Shown here: positions 16,821 through 24,885 of the stretch, in pieces
How the letters are laid out: each line of letters starts with the position of its first letter
Position numbering within the stretch: the first letter of the stretch is position 1
Source of the DNA: Ardenticatenaceae bacterium
GTDB lineage: Bacteria > Chloroflexota > Anaerolineae > Promineifilales > Promineifilaceae
NCBI GenBank assembly: GCA_020634315.1
Contig: JACKBV010000020.1
Coordinates: 1 to 64,000 of the forward strand
Reading direction: 5' to 3'
DNA: 64,000 bases
Position numbers and translations under genes: made by a program
The notes under the pieces: generated by a model
The model's input: the letters and a program-made list of their open reading frames with translations, nothing else
Databases searched by the model: none
Told to the model about the DNA's origin: nothing

Positions 16821-18275
16821 CTAAAGCGCAGGTACCTGTTCCCGTGCCAGCCCTGCTTCGGTCACAATGCGCGGCACAATTTCCTCCCAGCCCACCGCCA
16901 TCAGGTGAATGCCGTTCACGCCTTGCTTGCTTTTGACAGCTTCGATGATTTCCAGCGCAATTTGCACTCCCTCTTCTTCGGCACCATCGCCGGCCGCTTC
17001 CATGCGCTTCATCACCTTGTCTGGCACAAACACGCCGGGCACATCTTTGTGCATGTATTGCGCCATTTTCAAGTTTTTCAACGGCGTCACGCCAATTAAG
17101 ATGTACACCTTGTCTAAGATGTCTCGTTTTGCCAACTCGTTCAGCCACACTTCCATGCCATCCGGGTCGTAGACGAGGTTGGTTTGGAAGAATTGTGCGC
17201 CTGCGTTGACTTTTTTGTGCTCGCGAATGGCCTGGAATTCTGGGCGCGAGGCGAAGGGCGCGGCGGCTGCGCCGAGGAAATATTGGGGTCGAAATTTCAT
17301 GGAACGGCCGTCTAAATATTTCCCCTCATCCCGCATCCGGCGCAAAATCCACAGCATCTGGATCGAGTCAATGTCAACAATGTCCATGCGTCCTTGCGGG
17401 GATGGCCCCATGCGCGAATGATCGCCGGACAGGCAAAGGATGTTGCGGATGCCCATTGTGTATGCGCCCAACACTTCGGCTTGCAAGCCGGTGCGCGTGC
17501 GGTCACGGGCGGCAATTTGCATCACCGGTTCTGCCCCATGCTCCAGCGCTATTTTGCTGCACGCAATGCTCGACATGCGTGGTGTGGCTGAGGGGCAGTC
17601 GGTAAAGTTAACGGCCGTTACATACGGCTCCACCATTTCCACATTGCGGCACAACTTGCCCGTCGCCGTGGTTATCGGCGGCGCGACCTCTGTCGTCACC
17701 ACAAACTCGCCCGCCTGCAAACGCCGCTCCAACTCCGATACCGGCTCATCATAGGCGGGGGCGTGATACTTTGCATCTCCTGCCCACCAATCTGGTTGGC
17801 GCACCGGCCGAAAAACCGCATCCCATGTTGTCGCCCGTTCGCCTGGGCTGTTCGAGATCAATCCCTGAGTGACACTCTTCACGCCAATCTTTTTCACCTG
17901 GCGCACCACATCTCCCCAGGTTTCTGTCCCTACTTTGTCCCAATCCAGCGGTGGCAGCACCTCTAGCAGCATCTCCTCGCGCCCCATCTTAAACGCCCGT
18001 TCGTAAATTTTGTACCAGATGCACGGCCGTGTTTCATCCACATAACAATGCTCTTCAGTAGACCCACCACAAGGGCCATTACGCGCCCCTTTCGGACACT
18101 CCATTGGGCAAATAAAGGCTGTCTCTTGTAACAAACAGTTGCCACACATGCGGCAGCCAAACAGCGGCCCTTTCACCATCCGTTCCACAGCCTCTAATGC
18201 GCGATTGCCCAAACTCTCTTTCTTAAATGGATAGTAGGGGGGCTGCCAGCGCCGCCCCGGCGTAAAAATTGGCAT
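16821..18275 (-). CDS. metF: Fused MetV-MetF methylenetetrahydrofolate reductase
   Basis: A 484-residue protein. The ATG at 18275 follows GGAGG by 5 nt; an in-frame extension to 18317 has no such site. Residues about 36-90 form the cysteine-rich MetV domain (CRMCGNCLLQETAFICPMEC, then C69, C77 and C85), which binds Fe-S in MetV. Residues about 190-484 form a MetF flavoprotein barrel (FVVTTEVAPP, VNFTDCPSATPRMSS, NILCLSGDHSRMGPSPQG, HLMAVGWEE). It reduces methylene-THF to methyl-THF, the last methyl-branch step before AcsE. In many acetogens MetV and MetF are separate polypeptides; here they are one chain. The electron donor (NADH, ferredoxin or another partner) is not evident. Confidence 0.88.
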   Translation of the reverse strand: MPIFTPGRRWQPPYYPFKKESLGNRALEAVERMVKGPLFGCRMCGNCLLQETAFICPMECPKGARNGPCGGSTEEHCYVDETRPCIWYKIYERAFKMGREEMLLEVLPPLDWDKVGTETWGDVVRQVKKIGVKSVTQGLISNSPGERATTWDAVFRPVRQPDWWAGDAKYHAPAYDEPVSELERRLQAGEFVVTTEVAPPITTATGKLCRNVEMVEPYVTAVNFTDCPSATPRMSSIACSKIALEHGAEPVMQIAARDRTRTGLQAEVLGAYTMGIRNILCLSGDHSRMGPSPQGRMDIVDIDSIQMLWILRRMRDEGKYLDGRSMKFRPQYFLGAAAAPFASRPEFQAIREHKKVNAGAQFFQTNLVYDPDGMEVWLNELAKRDILDKVYILIGVTPLKNLKMAQYMHKDVPGVFVPDKVMKRMEAAGDGAEEEGVQIALEIIEAVKSKQGVNGIHLMAVGWEEIVPRIVTEAGLAREQVPAL

Positions 18276-18339
18276 GGTCGCCTCCATTAACAGGGCATAG
18301 GCGGCTGGAATCTCCAACCGCCTATGCTTTCGTTATTCT

Positions 18340-19248
18340 TTACAGCATTGGCAATAAGTAGTCGTAAGCAGACAGCGCCGCCTTTGCGCCTTCACCAACA
18401 GCCACCAATACCTGCTCCGCATAAATGTTGGTTACATCACCGGCCGCAAACAAGCCCGGCATGTTTGTGCGACAATAGGCGTCAATAACAATACAACCCA
18501 GCTCATCCAACTCAACCAGATTCGCCACCATCTCTGAATTTGCCGCCAATGCTTTTTCGACAAAGGCACCTTCAAAGCCGATTTCTACCTGGTCGCCTGC
18601 TGGCCCCTTCACGCGCAGCCGGTTGGCAAAGCCATTGCCCAATATCTCCGTCACCTGGTAATTTTCCATGACGGTGACGTTTTTGGCGGCCAGCACTTTT
18701 TGCCCAAGTGCTGTTTCCAGCACTTTGCCGCTTGGCCCAACGATATGGACATGCTTGGCGACGACAGCCAATTCGGCGGCAGAGCGTAAGGCCAGTTCAC
18801 CGTTGCCGATAACGGCCGTTTTCTTGTCAATAAACAGCGGTGCATAGCTCAGCGCCGAATAGCACAGCCCTTTCGACAAATACTCCCGTTCGCCCGGCAC
18901 CTCCATAAACTTTTGCCGCGTTCCCGTGGCGACGATCACCGCGCGTGCCGCCAACTCGCCGCCACCTTTCGTGTACACCATAAACGTGCCGTCTTCCAAC
19001 CGTTCAATCTTTTCCACCGGCTCCATATGCCGCGCAAATTTCAAATATTCCAACTCGCTCTTGAATTTATTGACCACCTCCGTGCCGCGAATCACCCAAT
19101 GTCCTTCCATATCCGGCAGTTCCAGATGGAAGTTTGTTTTGCCACCCAAATCTTTTGACACCAACAAGACATTCAGCCGCTTGCGAATCGCATAAATAGC
19201 CGCCGTCAATCCTGCCGGACCACCACCGATAACAATCAGGTCGTACAT
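18340..19248 (-). CDS. Thioredoxin reductase-like flavoprotein lacking the CxxC active site
   Basis: A 302-residue FAD/NAD(P)-binding protein with the N-terminal GGGPAGLTAAIYA motif, ATGTRQKF in the first half, a second dinucleotide motif GNGELALRSAAEL, and the C-terminal AAGDVTNIYAEQ FAD motif. The fold and length match bacterial thioredoxin reductase. The place where the redox-active CATC should be reads GLCYSALSYAP, a single Cys, so the disulfide is missing and it cannot reduce thioredoxin in the usual way. It lies between malic enzyme and metVF in the cluster. A role as an NAD(P)H- or ferredoxin-linked reductase for a neighbouring enzyme, for example MetVF, is speculative. Confidence 0.82.
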   Translation of the reverse strand: MYDLIVIGGGPAGLTAAIYAIRKRLNVLLVSKDLGGKTNFHLELPDMEGHWVIRGTEVVNKFKSELEYLKFARHMEPVEKIERLEDGTFMVYTKGGGELAARAVIVATGTRQKFMEVPGEREYLSKGLCYSALSYAPLFIDKKTAVIGNGELALRSAAELAVVAKHVHIVGPSGKVLETALGQKVLAAKNVTVMENYQVTEILGNGFANRLRVKGPAGDQVEIGFEGAFVEKALAANSEMVANLVELDELGCIVIDAYCRTNMPGLFAAGDVTNIYAEQVLVAVGEGAKAALSAYDYLLPML

Positions 19249-19262
19249 GGTTTCCTCCAGTT

Positions 19263-19331
19263 TGGTAATCGGGTGTCTGTAAATCGGTAAGCAGTGAAAA
19301 CCAGTTACCGATTACCGCTCACCGCTCACCC
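19263..19331. repeat. Inverted array of 7-bp CGGTAAN units between malic enzyme stop and flavoprotein start
   Basis: GGTAATC/CGGTAAG units, then a centre AGTGAAAACCAG, then TTACCGATTACCGCTCACCGC units. In gene direction it begins 1-2 nt after the malic enzyme stop codon at 19333. Confidence 0.85.
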
Positions 19332-19332
19332 T

Positions 19333-20688
19333 TCACTCCTCAGGTGCTTCCGCAATATACCCTTTCTCCATCATCAACTGCGTCAGGCGACGGGAACGGC
19401 CGATAATCTCGTTGGCATGTTCATACAATTCATTGTAGCTCTTGGCGATCCGTGCCACACCCTGCTCTTGGGCTTTCATGCCCACCGCTGCTGCTTCACG
19501 GGGGAACACATCCCAATCATCCATGGTTGGCAAAATGTGCTCCTCATCCAGATTTTCGATGTGATCAGCGAGCGCTTTCGCTGCCGCAAAGCACATCTCA
19601 TCCGTAATCGTGCTGGCGCGAACATCCAGCGCACCCCGGAAAATGCCGGGGAAGCCCAGCGAATTGTTCACCTGATTGGGGAAGTCGGAACGACCGGTGG
19701 CAACAACGGCCGCGCCTGCGGCTTTTGCTTCCCACGGCCAGATTTCCGGCACCGGGTTAGCACAGGCAAAGAGAATGGCATCATCGTTCATGCGCTCCAC
19801 CCATTCTGGCAGAATTGTGCCGGGGCCAGGCTTAGAAAGCGCAATGACCACATCCGCCCCTTCCATGGCTTCAGGGATGCCCCCTTCAATTAAATCGCCA
19901 TTGGTTGTCTGGCATAAGCGCCACTTGTCCACATATTCGTGCTTGCGCAGTTCCAAATCCTTGCGATGTGGCCCAAGCGTGCCCTTGCTGTCCACCATGA
20001 TGCACTTCGACGGGTCTGCGCCCCAGCCAAAAATGAGCCGTGAACAAGCCACGTTGGACGCGCCACTGCCAACAAAGACGATGCGCACATCCTCCATCTT
20101 CTTGCCCACCACTTTTAAGGCGTTGATCAAACCCGCCAGGGTGACGGTCGCTGTGCCTTGTTGGTCATCGTGCCAGACAGGAATCTCCGCCTTTTCACGC
20201 AGCGTATCCAAAATGCGGAAGCATTTCGGCTGGGAGATGTCTTCCAGGTTCACACCGCCGAAACCGGGTTGCAGCATCAGCACCGTCTCGATGATTTTGT
20301 CTGGGTCTTTTGTGTCTAGCATGATGGGAACGGCATCAACACCCCCCAAGTATTTGTAGAGCAGCGCTTTCCCTTCCATAACGGGGAGGCCCGCCTTTGG
20401 CCCAATGTCACCCAAACCCAAGACACGTGTTCCATCGCTCACAACAATGACTGTGTTCCACTTATTGGTATATTCATAAACCAGTTCCGGATTTGCATTG
20501 ATGGCTTTGCAAGGTGCGGCGACGCCAGGAGTGTACCAGATGGCAAAGTCATTAAAGTCGCGGACGGTGCATTTGAGCACTGTCTCTACCTTACCCCGAT
20601 AAAACGGATGCAGGCGCATAGCATCTGCTGACGGCTTCTTGGCTTTTGCCAAAAGCTCGTCAATGTTGATCTCTTTCTCTTTATACAT
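19333..20688 (-). CDS. NAD(P)-dependent malic enzyme, short bacterial/archaeal type
   Basis: A 451-residue protein started at the ATG at 20688 with AGGAGAG about 7 nt upstream. Signatures include AIWYTPGVAAPCKAI, the catalytic-site region VSDGTRVLGLGDIGPKAG, the metal site VNLEDIS and PVWHDDQQGTA, the NAD fold IVFVGSGASNVACSRL and GRSDFPNQVNN. It decarboxylates malate to pyruvate and CO2 with reduction of NAD or NADP, or runs the reverse. Inside the Wood-Ljungdahl cluster it would link acetyl-CoA/pyruvate metabolism to C4 acids and provide reduced pyridine nucleotide. A conserved leader hairpin element precedes the gene, and a 7-bp repeat array follows its stop. Confidence 0.93.
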   Translation of the reverse strand: MYKEKEINIDELLAKAKKPSADAMRLHPFYRGKVETVLKCTVRDFNDFAIWYTPGVAAPCKAINANPELVYEYTNKWNTVIVVSDGTRVLGLGDIGPKAGLPVMEGKALLYKYLGGVDAVPIMLDTKDPDKIIETVLMLQPGFGGVNLEDISQPKCFRILDTLREKAEIPVWHDDQQGTATVTLAGLINALKVVGKKMEDVRIVFVGSGASNVACSRLIFGWGADPSKCIMVDSKGTLGPHRKDLELRKHEYVDKWRLCQTTNGDLIEGGIPEAMEGADVVIALSKPGPGTILPEWVERMNDDAILFACANPVPEIWPWEAKAAGAAVVATGRSDFPNQVNNSLGFPGIFRGALDVRASTITDEMCFAAAKALADHIENLDEEHILPTMDDWDVFPREAAAVGMKAQEQGVARIAKSYNELYEHANEIIGRSRRLTQLMMEKGYIAEAPEE

Positions 20689-20707
20689 TTTGGCTCTCCT
20701 GAAAATT

Positions 20708-20801
20708 GCCTCCCGGAGGTTCATTCCATGAGATGGGCGCTTCACTGAAAACCTCCGGGAGATTGGTTTTCACTGTTTTTGCGGCGCGGCATCTCATGGA
20801 A
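20708..20801 (-). promoter_or_regulatory. Leader element, copy 1 (malic enzyme): A-B-A'-B' hairpin/pseudoknot-like
   Basis: Read toward the malic enzyme gene: segment A at 20801-20790 is TTCCATGAGATG; B at 20761-20750 is CTCCCGGAGGTT; A' at 20735-20724 is CATCTCATGGAA, a perfect 12-bp complement of A; B' at 20721-20710 is AACCTCCGGGAG, complementary to B. The order gives interleaved pairing, as in a pseudoknot. The Shine-Dalgarno and ATG follow within 20-25 nt. Three similar elements precede carA, a radical SAM gene and a HAD gene. Confidence 0.7.
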
Positions 20802-20890
20802 CCCGCTGTTCAAATAGGTTCGTGGGTGGGTTAGGGGCAGGTTTGCAAGTTTGCTTGTTCGCTCGCTCACTCGCTCATTTACACCCCTGA

Positions 20891-21826
20891 TTACACAGCC
20901 AACTCCTGCTGCAAATAGGAGTCGGCATAAATCACTTTGTTCAATAAAATTTGCACCGTTTTCCAGACAGCGACTTGTTCCGGGTCAGACATGTCTACAT
21001 CGTCCATCTGCAACTCTTCCATACCGGCAACACGATCATGCAGTGTGAGGTAAAGGCGACCCAGGGCGGTGCTGTCGTCGCGTTCTTCGACAATGCGAAT
21101 GGCCTCTTTCAAATGGTTGTCGAATGGATCGGCAATCATCATTTGCAGACCGGCGCCCATGAGCATCACGCCGTACACGCGGTTGATGAGTGGGCGATTG
21201 GCGTGTGGCACGGCATTGGAGACATTCGACAGCCCAACCGAAATGGCTGGCGGTGGATCCCAGGCAAATTGAATGGTGCGCACAGCTTCGATCAGCTCCG
21301 GGCAATATTCCTGACAGCCGGACACGGTTAACACCAATGGGTCTATGATCAGGTCTTCGATGGGCAGCCCAACTTCCAGGGCGCGTGGGATTAGTTTTTC
21401 GAGGGCGATGGTGACGCGTTCGTCGGCGCTGACGGGAATGCCGCTTTTGCCCATTGTCAGGGCGACGAGGCGCGTATTGTACTGTTTTGCCAGTAAGGGT
21501 ACTTTTTCCAGCCGTTCTTCTTCGGCGGAGGTGGAGTTGATGATGGGCTGGGCTTTGGTCACTTTCTTTAGCCCGGCTTCGATGCCCAAAATGTTGGTGC
21601 TGTCGAAGCTGAGGGGAACATCGACGACGGCTTCGACGGTTTCGACCATCCAGGGGAAGATTTCTTCCCAATCTTTTTTGCGTGGCCCCAGATTCAGGTC
21701 AAGGACTTGTGCGCCAGCTTCGACTTGTTTCACGGCTAAATCTTGGAAAAAGCGTGCGTCTTTTTCTTTTAATGCATCTTTGACACGTTGTGAAATGATA
21801 TGAATGTTTTCGCCAATAATGTACAT
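20891..21826 (-). CDS. acsE: Methyltetrahydrofolate:corrinoid/iron-sulfur protein methyltransferase
   Basis: A 311-residue pterin-binding TIM-barrel protein of the length typical of AcsE plus a C-terminal extension. Folate-site signatures: VLDLNLGPRKKDW, SFDSTN, PIINSTSAEEER, DPLVLTVSG and SVGLSNVSNAVP. The Asn and Asp residues in these motifs bind the pterin ring. It transfers the methyl group of methyl-THF to cob(I)amide of the CoFeSP (AcsC/AcsD), joining the methyl and carbonyl branches. It lies directly after the radical SAM gene in the CODH/ACS cluster. The last about 30 residues (from MDDVDMSDPEQ) look family-specific and may be a lineage extension. Confidence 0.93.
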   Translation of the reverse strand: MYIIGENIHIISQRVKDALKEKDARFFQDLAVKQVEAGAQVLDLNLGPRKKDWEEIFPWMVETVEAVVDVPLSFDSTNILGIEAGLKKVTKAQPIINSTSAEEERLEKVPLLAKQYNTRLVALTMGKSGIPVSADERVTIALEKLIPRALEVGLPIEDLIIDPLVLTVSGCQEYCPELIEAVRTIQFAWDPPPAISVGLSNVSNAVPHANRPLINRVYGVMLMGAGLQMMIADPFDNHLKEAIRIVEERDDSTALGRLYLTLHDRVAGMEELQMDDVDMSDPEQVAVWKTVQILLNKVIYADSYLQQELAV

Positions 21827-21894
21827 AGGGTCTCTCCTTATGGTGGAAGTTGGCGATTAGAGGTTGGCCTGTATCTGCGGCTGCTTTCTAATCG

Positions 21895-22752
21895 CTAGTC
21901 TCCAATAACGCCATACATTTGATCGGGCGCCAGCACACTCGCAAACTGATCGCGCAAGGTTTTGCGGGCGGTGTAGCAAAGGTGACAGGCGTCTACGTAG
22001 CCGGGGTCGTGTGTCAGTTGGTAGGTGGTGACGAGTTGTGCGGGGCCACCCGCGAGGAGTTCGCGTACGATGGGGTAGGTTTGTGGGTCGTAGTCGGCGA
22101 GGATGTCGGCTAACGGCCGTTCCCAGACATTGCCCATCACCAACCCCTGACACAAGTGTAAATAGCCAAAGGGATCGAGGTGAATGCGCTGTGGATCAGC
22201 CAGGTCTTCGTGGGGGCAGGCGGTAAAGCTGTGCCAGGGAGAACGAGGCTGCCCGTTCACCAGATTAATGGCGGCTCGCCCACGATACATCACTTCTGCG
22301 GGGTCTGTTAAGGCGATTAGTCCGGCATTGAGCAGCATGTCTTGGGCAACTTGGATGGCGGCGTGGTTGAGGGGAGAAACGGCCGTTTCCCCATGAAACG
22401 GGTCGCAAGAAATCTCCAACCTATCCAAACCGGCGTGTACCAGACATTCCAGCCAGGTACGTGCATCATCCTTGTTCGTTGCCCAATACCCATTTGTCAC
22501 CACACTGGTGGCAAACCCCAGGTTGTGCGCTCGCGTAACAGCCTTAACCAGCACCGGGTAATAGACGAACGATTCACCCCCTTCAAAATAAAATTCATCA
22601 ATGTAACCGGCAGCCAATGCTTGTTGAAAAACCTCTTCAAGTTGCTCCAGGGTGAAGACACCTGACTGCTGCGGGCTGCCCCAAACAAAACAATGATCGC
22701 ACTCGTAGTTGCAGCGATAGGTTAACAACACATGGAGGCTGTTTAATTTCAT
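21895..22752 (-). CDS. Radical SAM protein with C-terminal auxiliary Cys cluster, unknown role
   Basis: A 285-residue protein from the ATG at 22752 (GGAGG 7 nt upstream). The N-terminus has the radical SAM motif TYRCNYECDHC (C14, C18, C21), followed by FYFEGGESF, which fits the SAM-binding GGE region. The C-terminal half adds cysteines in CPHEDLADP, HLDPFGYLHLC and CHLCYTARKTL, in a SPASM-like arrangement that could bind a second Fe-S cluster. Such enzymes often modify peptides or proteins. It sits between RACo and acsE, so a maturation role for CODH/ACS or CoFeSP is possible but unproved. No small precursor-peptide gene was seen beside it. A leader element lies about 105 bp upstream. Confidence 0.8.
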   Translation of the reverse strand: MKLNSLHVLLTYRCNYECDHCFVWGSPQQSGVFTLEQLEEVFQQALAAGYIDEFYFEGGESFVYYPVLVKAVTRAHNLGFATSVVTNGYWATNKDDARTWLECLVHAGLDRLEISCDPFHGETAVSPLNHAAIQVAQDMLLNAGLIALTDPAEVMYRGRAAINLVNGQPRSPWHSFTACPHEDLADPQRIHLDPFGYLHLCQGLVMGNVWERPLADILADYDPQTYPIVRELLAGGPAQLVTTYQLTHDPGYVDACHLCYTARKTLRDQFASVLAPDQMYGVIGD

Positions 22753-22791
22753 GATAAACCTCCTTCGTAAATCGGATTGTTCATCCGATAG

Positions 22792-22810
22792 TCGGATTAG
22801 CAATCCGACC
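22792..22810. repeat. Small hairpin, GTCGGATT/AATCCGAC
   Basis: A perfect 8-bp inverted repeat with a 3-nt loop, beside further CGGATTG/ATCCGAT units from about 22770. It lies between the leader element and the radical SAM start. It looks like another heptamer-type array with a different unit. Confidence 0.6.
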
Positions 22811-22857
22811 TACGATTATGAGGGTCAACGACAGTTGGTGTCGTCTTCTTCAAAAAA

Positions 22858-22950
22858 GCCTCCCGGAGGTTCGTCTCATGCGGCGAGCCTGCCATTGCTA
22901 ACCTCCGGGAGGTTGGCTTTCATTCGTGGTGATGCGCCACGCTCATGAAC
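22858..22950 (-). promoter_or_regulatory. Leader element, copy 2 (before radical SAM gene)
   Basis: Contains the CCTCCCGGAGGTT / AACCTCCGGGAGG arm pair around a 30-nt loop with CATGAG, and an upstream CTCATGAAC segment. About 90 bp is nearly identical to the copy before the HAD gene. Its outer end overlaps the last few bases of the RACo gene. In gene direction the second arm is followed by GCTTTTTTG, terminator-like. A/A' pairing is weaker here (two 4-bp ends around an internal loop). Confidence 0.65.
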
Positions 22951-24859
22951 TTTCCTGTGCCAGCGCTGCGGCTACCGAAGGAAAGCGGTGTAAATCGGTG
23001 TGCGGCAGAAACAGCGCCGACGTAAATGCTTCATAAAAAGAATTGTCGGCCGACAGCTCAACATACGTCATGCGGCCAGCAATATCGGCAATGCGTGCCC
23101 GTGCCTGCTGATCAATCAAGGCCAGATAAGCTCCCAACACAGAGGTGTTGCCTAAAAAGTGAAACTGTTCCCACGGCAAGTCTGGCAGCAAGCCAATCTG
23201 CACAGCCTTTTCCACATTGATATATTTGCCGAACGACCCGCCAATTAACACACGTTCTATCGCTTCCAGGGGGAAGCCAATGCTGGTTGCCAAGACGCTA
23301 AATCCGGCATAGATGGCGGCTTTGGCGCGGAGCAGATTGTCAATGTCCACTCGTGTGATCACAATGTCTTTTCCGCTTTGCGTCTCGCTGCCCCAGGCAA
23401 TGACATATTCTGGCCCATGCTCGCCCAGCCGGGTGCGTGTCGTCGGCAAGGTCAAATTCACATTGCCGCCTTTGTCTACAATGCCGGTGAGGAACATTTC
23501 CGCCAACAGTGAAATGAGGCCGCTGCCGCATAAACCGCGCGGTTTTACTTCGCCAATGACACGATAGGCGGGTTCGTATGTGTCATTGTTGATCCAGATT
23601 TCTTCGATGGCACCGCGTGTGGCACGCATGCCATCAAGCACACCGGCTCCCTCAAAGGCGGGGCCAGCGGAGCAGGCACAGGTGACAAGCCAGTCGTGTG
23701 ACCCCAAGACGATCTCGCCATTGGTGCCGACATCCATGAAGAGGCTGGTGATGTCGCTGTCGTCCATGCTGGAGGAAAGCACTCCGGCGCTGATGTCTGC
23801 CCCGACATAGCTGGCAACGCCGGGAATGCAGTCAATGAGGGCGGCGGGGTGGATGTCCAGGCCGATTTCGGCAGCGGTGAGGGTTGGCGGTTGGTTAACG
23901 GCCGTTACAAATGGACTCAAGCGAATACTCTCGGCCGGTATGCCTAGCAGCAGGTGAATCATGGTGCTGTTGCCGGTGATCGTCGCCTTGACAACCGACG
24001 ATTGGCGATTAGCAACGGCCGATTTTTGACAAACACGCTCGATAAGCGTGTTAATGCTGCTCAGCACCAATTCCTGCATCTCATTGCTGCCGCCATTTTT
24101 GCTGGCGTAGATGATGCGGCTGATCACATCTTCCCCGCGCTGAATTTGCCGGTTGTACTCGGAGGCTTGTGCCAGCACTTGCCCCGTCAGCAAATTCACC
24201 AGCCACACCGTCACGGTGGTTGTGCCGATGTCGATGGCAAGGCCATGCAACGGCACATCAACATGACCGGGCAGCAGGTCGATGAGGATGGGGGAGGGGG
24301 TTGGTTCGGTATGCAAAACGGCCGTTACGCGCCAATCATCCTGCCGTAAAATGCGCCCCATCTTACGCAGCAAAGCCAGCGAAATTTGTGGCGATTCAAT
24401 GCCGCCATCCTGACGCAGCGCCCGCTGTAAACGGTTCCAATCATCAGTCTGATCATCCATGCTGGGCGGGGTAAGCGTGAGGTAAAGGCGGCGAATGGGC
24501 TGGGCCGTCAGCGGATCGTAGCCAGCGGGTATTGTGACTTCGGCCGCGGTGCGGTCGGTGGTCAGGCGGCGCTCAAGCTGTTCCTGCGGTGGCACATGGA
24601 TGGCTACATCTTCTTCCACCACAGATTGGCAGGCCAGGGCGTACCCCTGCGCGACATCTTCAGCCGATAACCGCAATGTGCTGCGCCGCCGCACCGTGCC
24701 CGCAGTGACTTGCACAGCGCAGCGACCACAGCGCCCCTGTCCGCCACAAGGCTGATTGAGGGCAACATCTGCCAGACGCGCGGCCTCTGTGAGCAATGTG
24801 CCGGTGGGTACCGCAACAGCTTTTTCTGTGACATCAAATGTAACAGTGTGCTCAGCCAT
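22943..24859 (-). CDS. acsV: Reductive activator of corrinoid protein (RACo), 2Fe-2S plus ASKHA ATPase domain
   Basis: A 638-residue protein. Residues about 1-85 form a plant-type [2Fe-2S] ferredoxin domain with C38, C44, C47 and C77 in the C-x5-C-x2-C-x29-C spacing. After a middle domain, an ASKHA/DUF4445 part starts near residue 205 (GLAIDIGTTTVTVWL) with DVGTNGEIVLG near 370 and IGGSFGKYINVEKA near 535. RACo uses ATP to drive one-electron reduction of cob(II) back to cob(I)alamin in the CoFeSP after oxidative inactivation. It lies 26 bp after acsC. The family is also called DUF4445 or RamA-like; the CoFeSP neighbours favour the AcsV/RACo assignment. Confidence 0.9.
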   Translation of the reverse strand: MAEHTVTFDVTEKAVAVPTGTLLTEAARLADVALNQPCGGQGRCGRCAVQVTAGTVRRRSTLRLSAEDVAQGYALACQSVVEEDVAIHVPPQEQLERRLTTDRTAAEVTIPAGYDPLTAQPIRRLYLTLTPPSMDDQTDDWNRLQRALRQDGGIESPQISLALLRKMGRILRQDDWRVTAVLHTEPTPSPILIDLLPGHVDVPLHGLAIDIGTTTVTVWLVNLLTGQVLAQASEYNRQIQRGEDVISRIIYASKNGGSNEMQELVLSSINTLIERVCQKSAVANRQSSVVKATITGNSTMIHLLLGIPAESIRLSPFVTAVNQPPTLTAAEIGLDIHPAALIDCIPGVASYVGADISAGVLSSSMDDSDITSLFMDVGTNGEIVLGSHDWLVTCACSAGPAFEGAGVLDGMRATRGAIEEIWINNDTYEPAYRVIGEVKPRGLCGSGLISLLAEMFLTGIVDKGGNVNLTLPTTRTRLGEHGPEYVIAWGSETQSGKDIVITRVDIDNLLRAKAAIYAGFSVLATSIGFPLEAIERVLIGGSFGKYINVEKAVQIGLLPDLPWEQFHFLGNTSVLGAYLALIDQQARARIADIAGRMTYVELSADNSFYEAFTSALFLPHTDLHRFPSVAAALAQESS

Positions 24860-24885
24860 TTTTGGGTAAGCGGTGCATAGAAGGG

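Noticed and set aside
20708..20801. Known riboswitch class (SAM-II, preQ1 or similar pseudoknot)
   Set aside because: The interleaved order is similar in form, but no conserved ligand-pocket sequence of a known class was recognised and the downstream genes share no metabolite.
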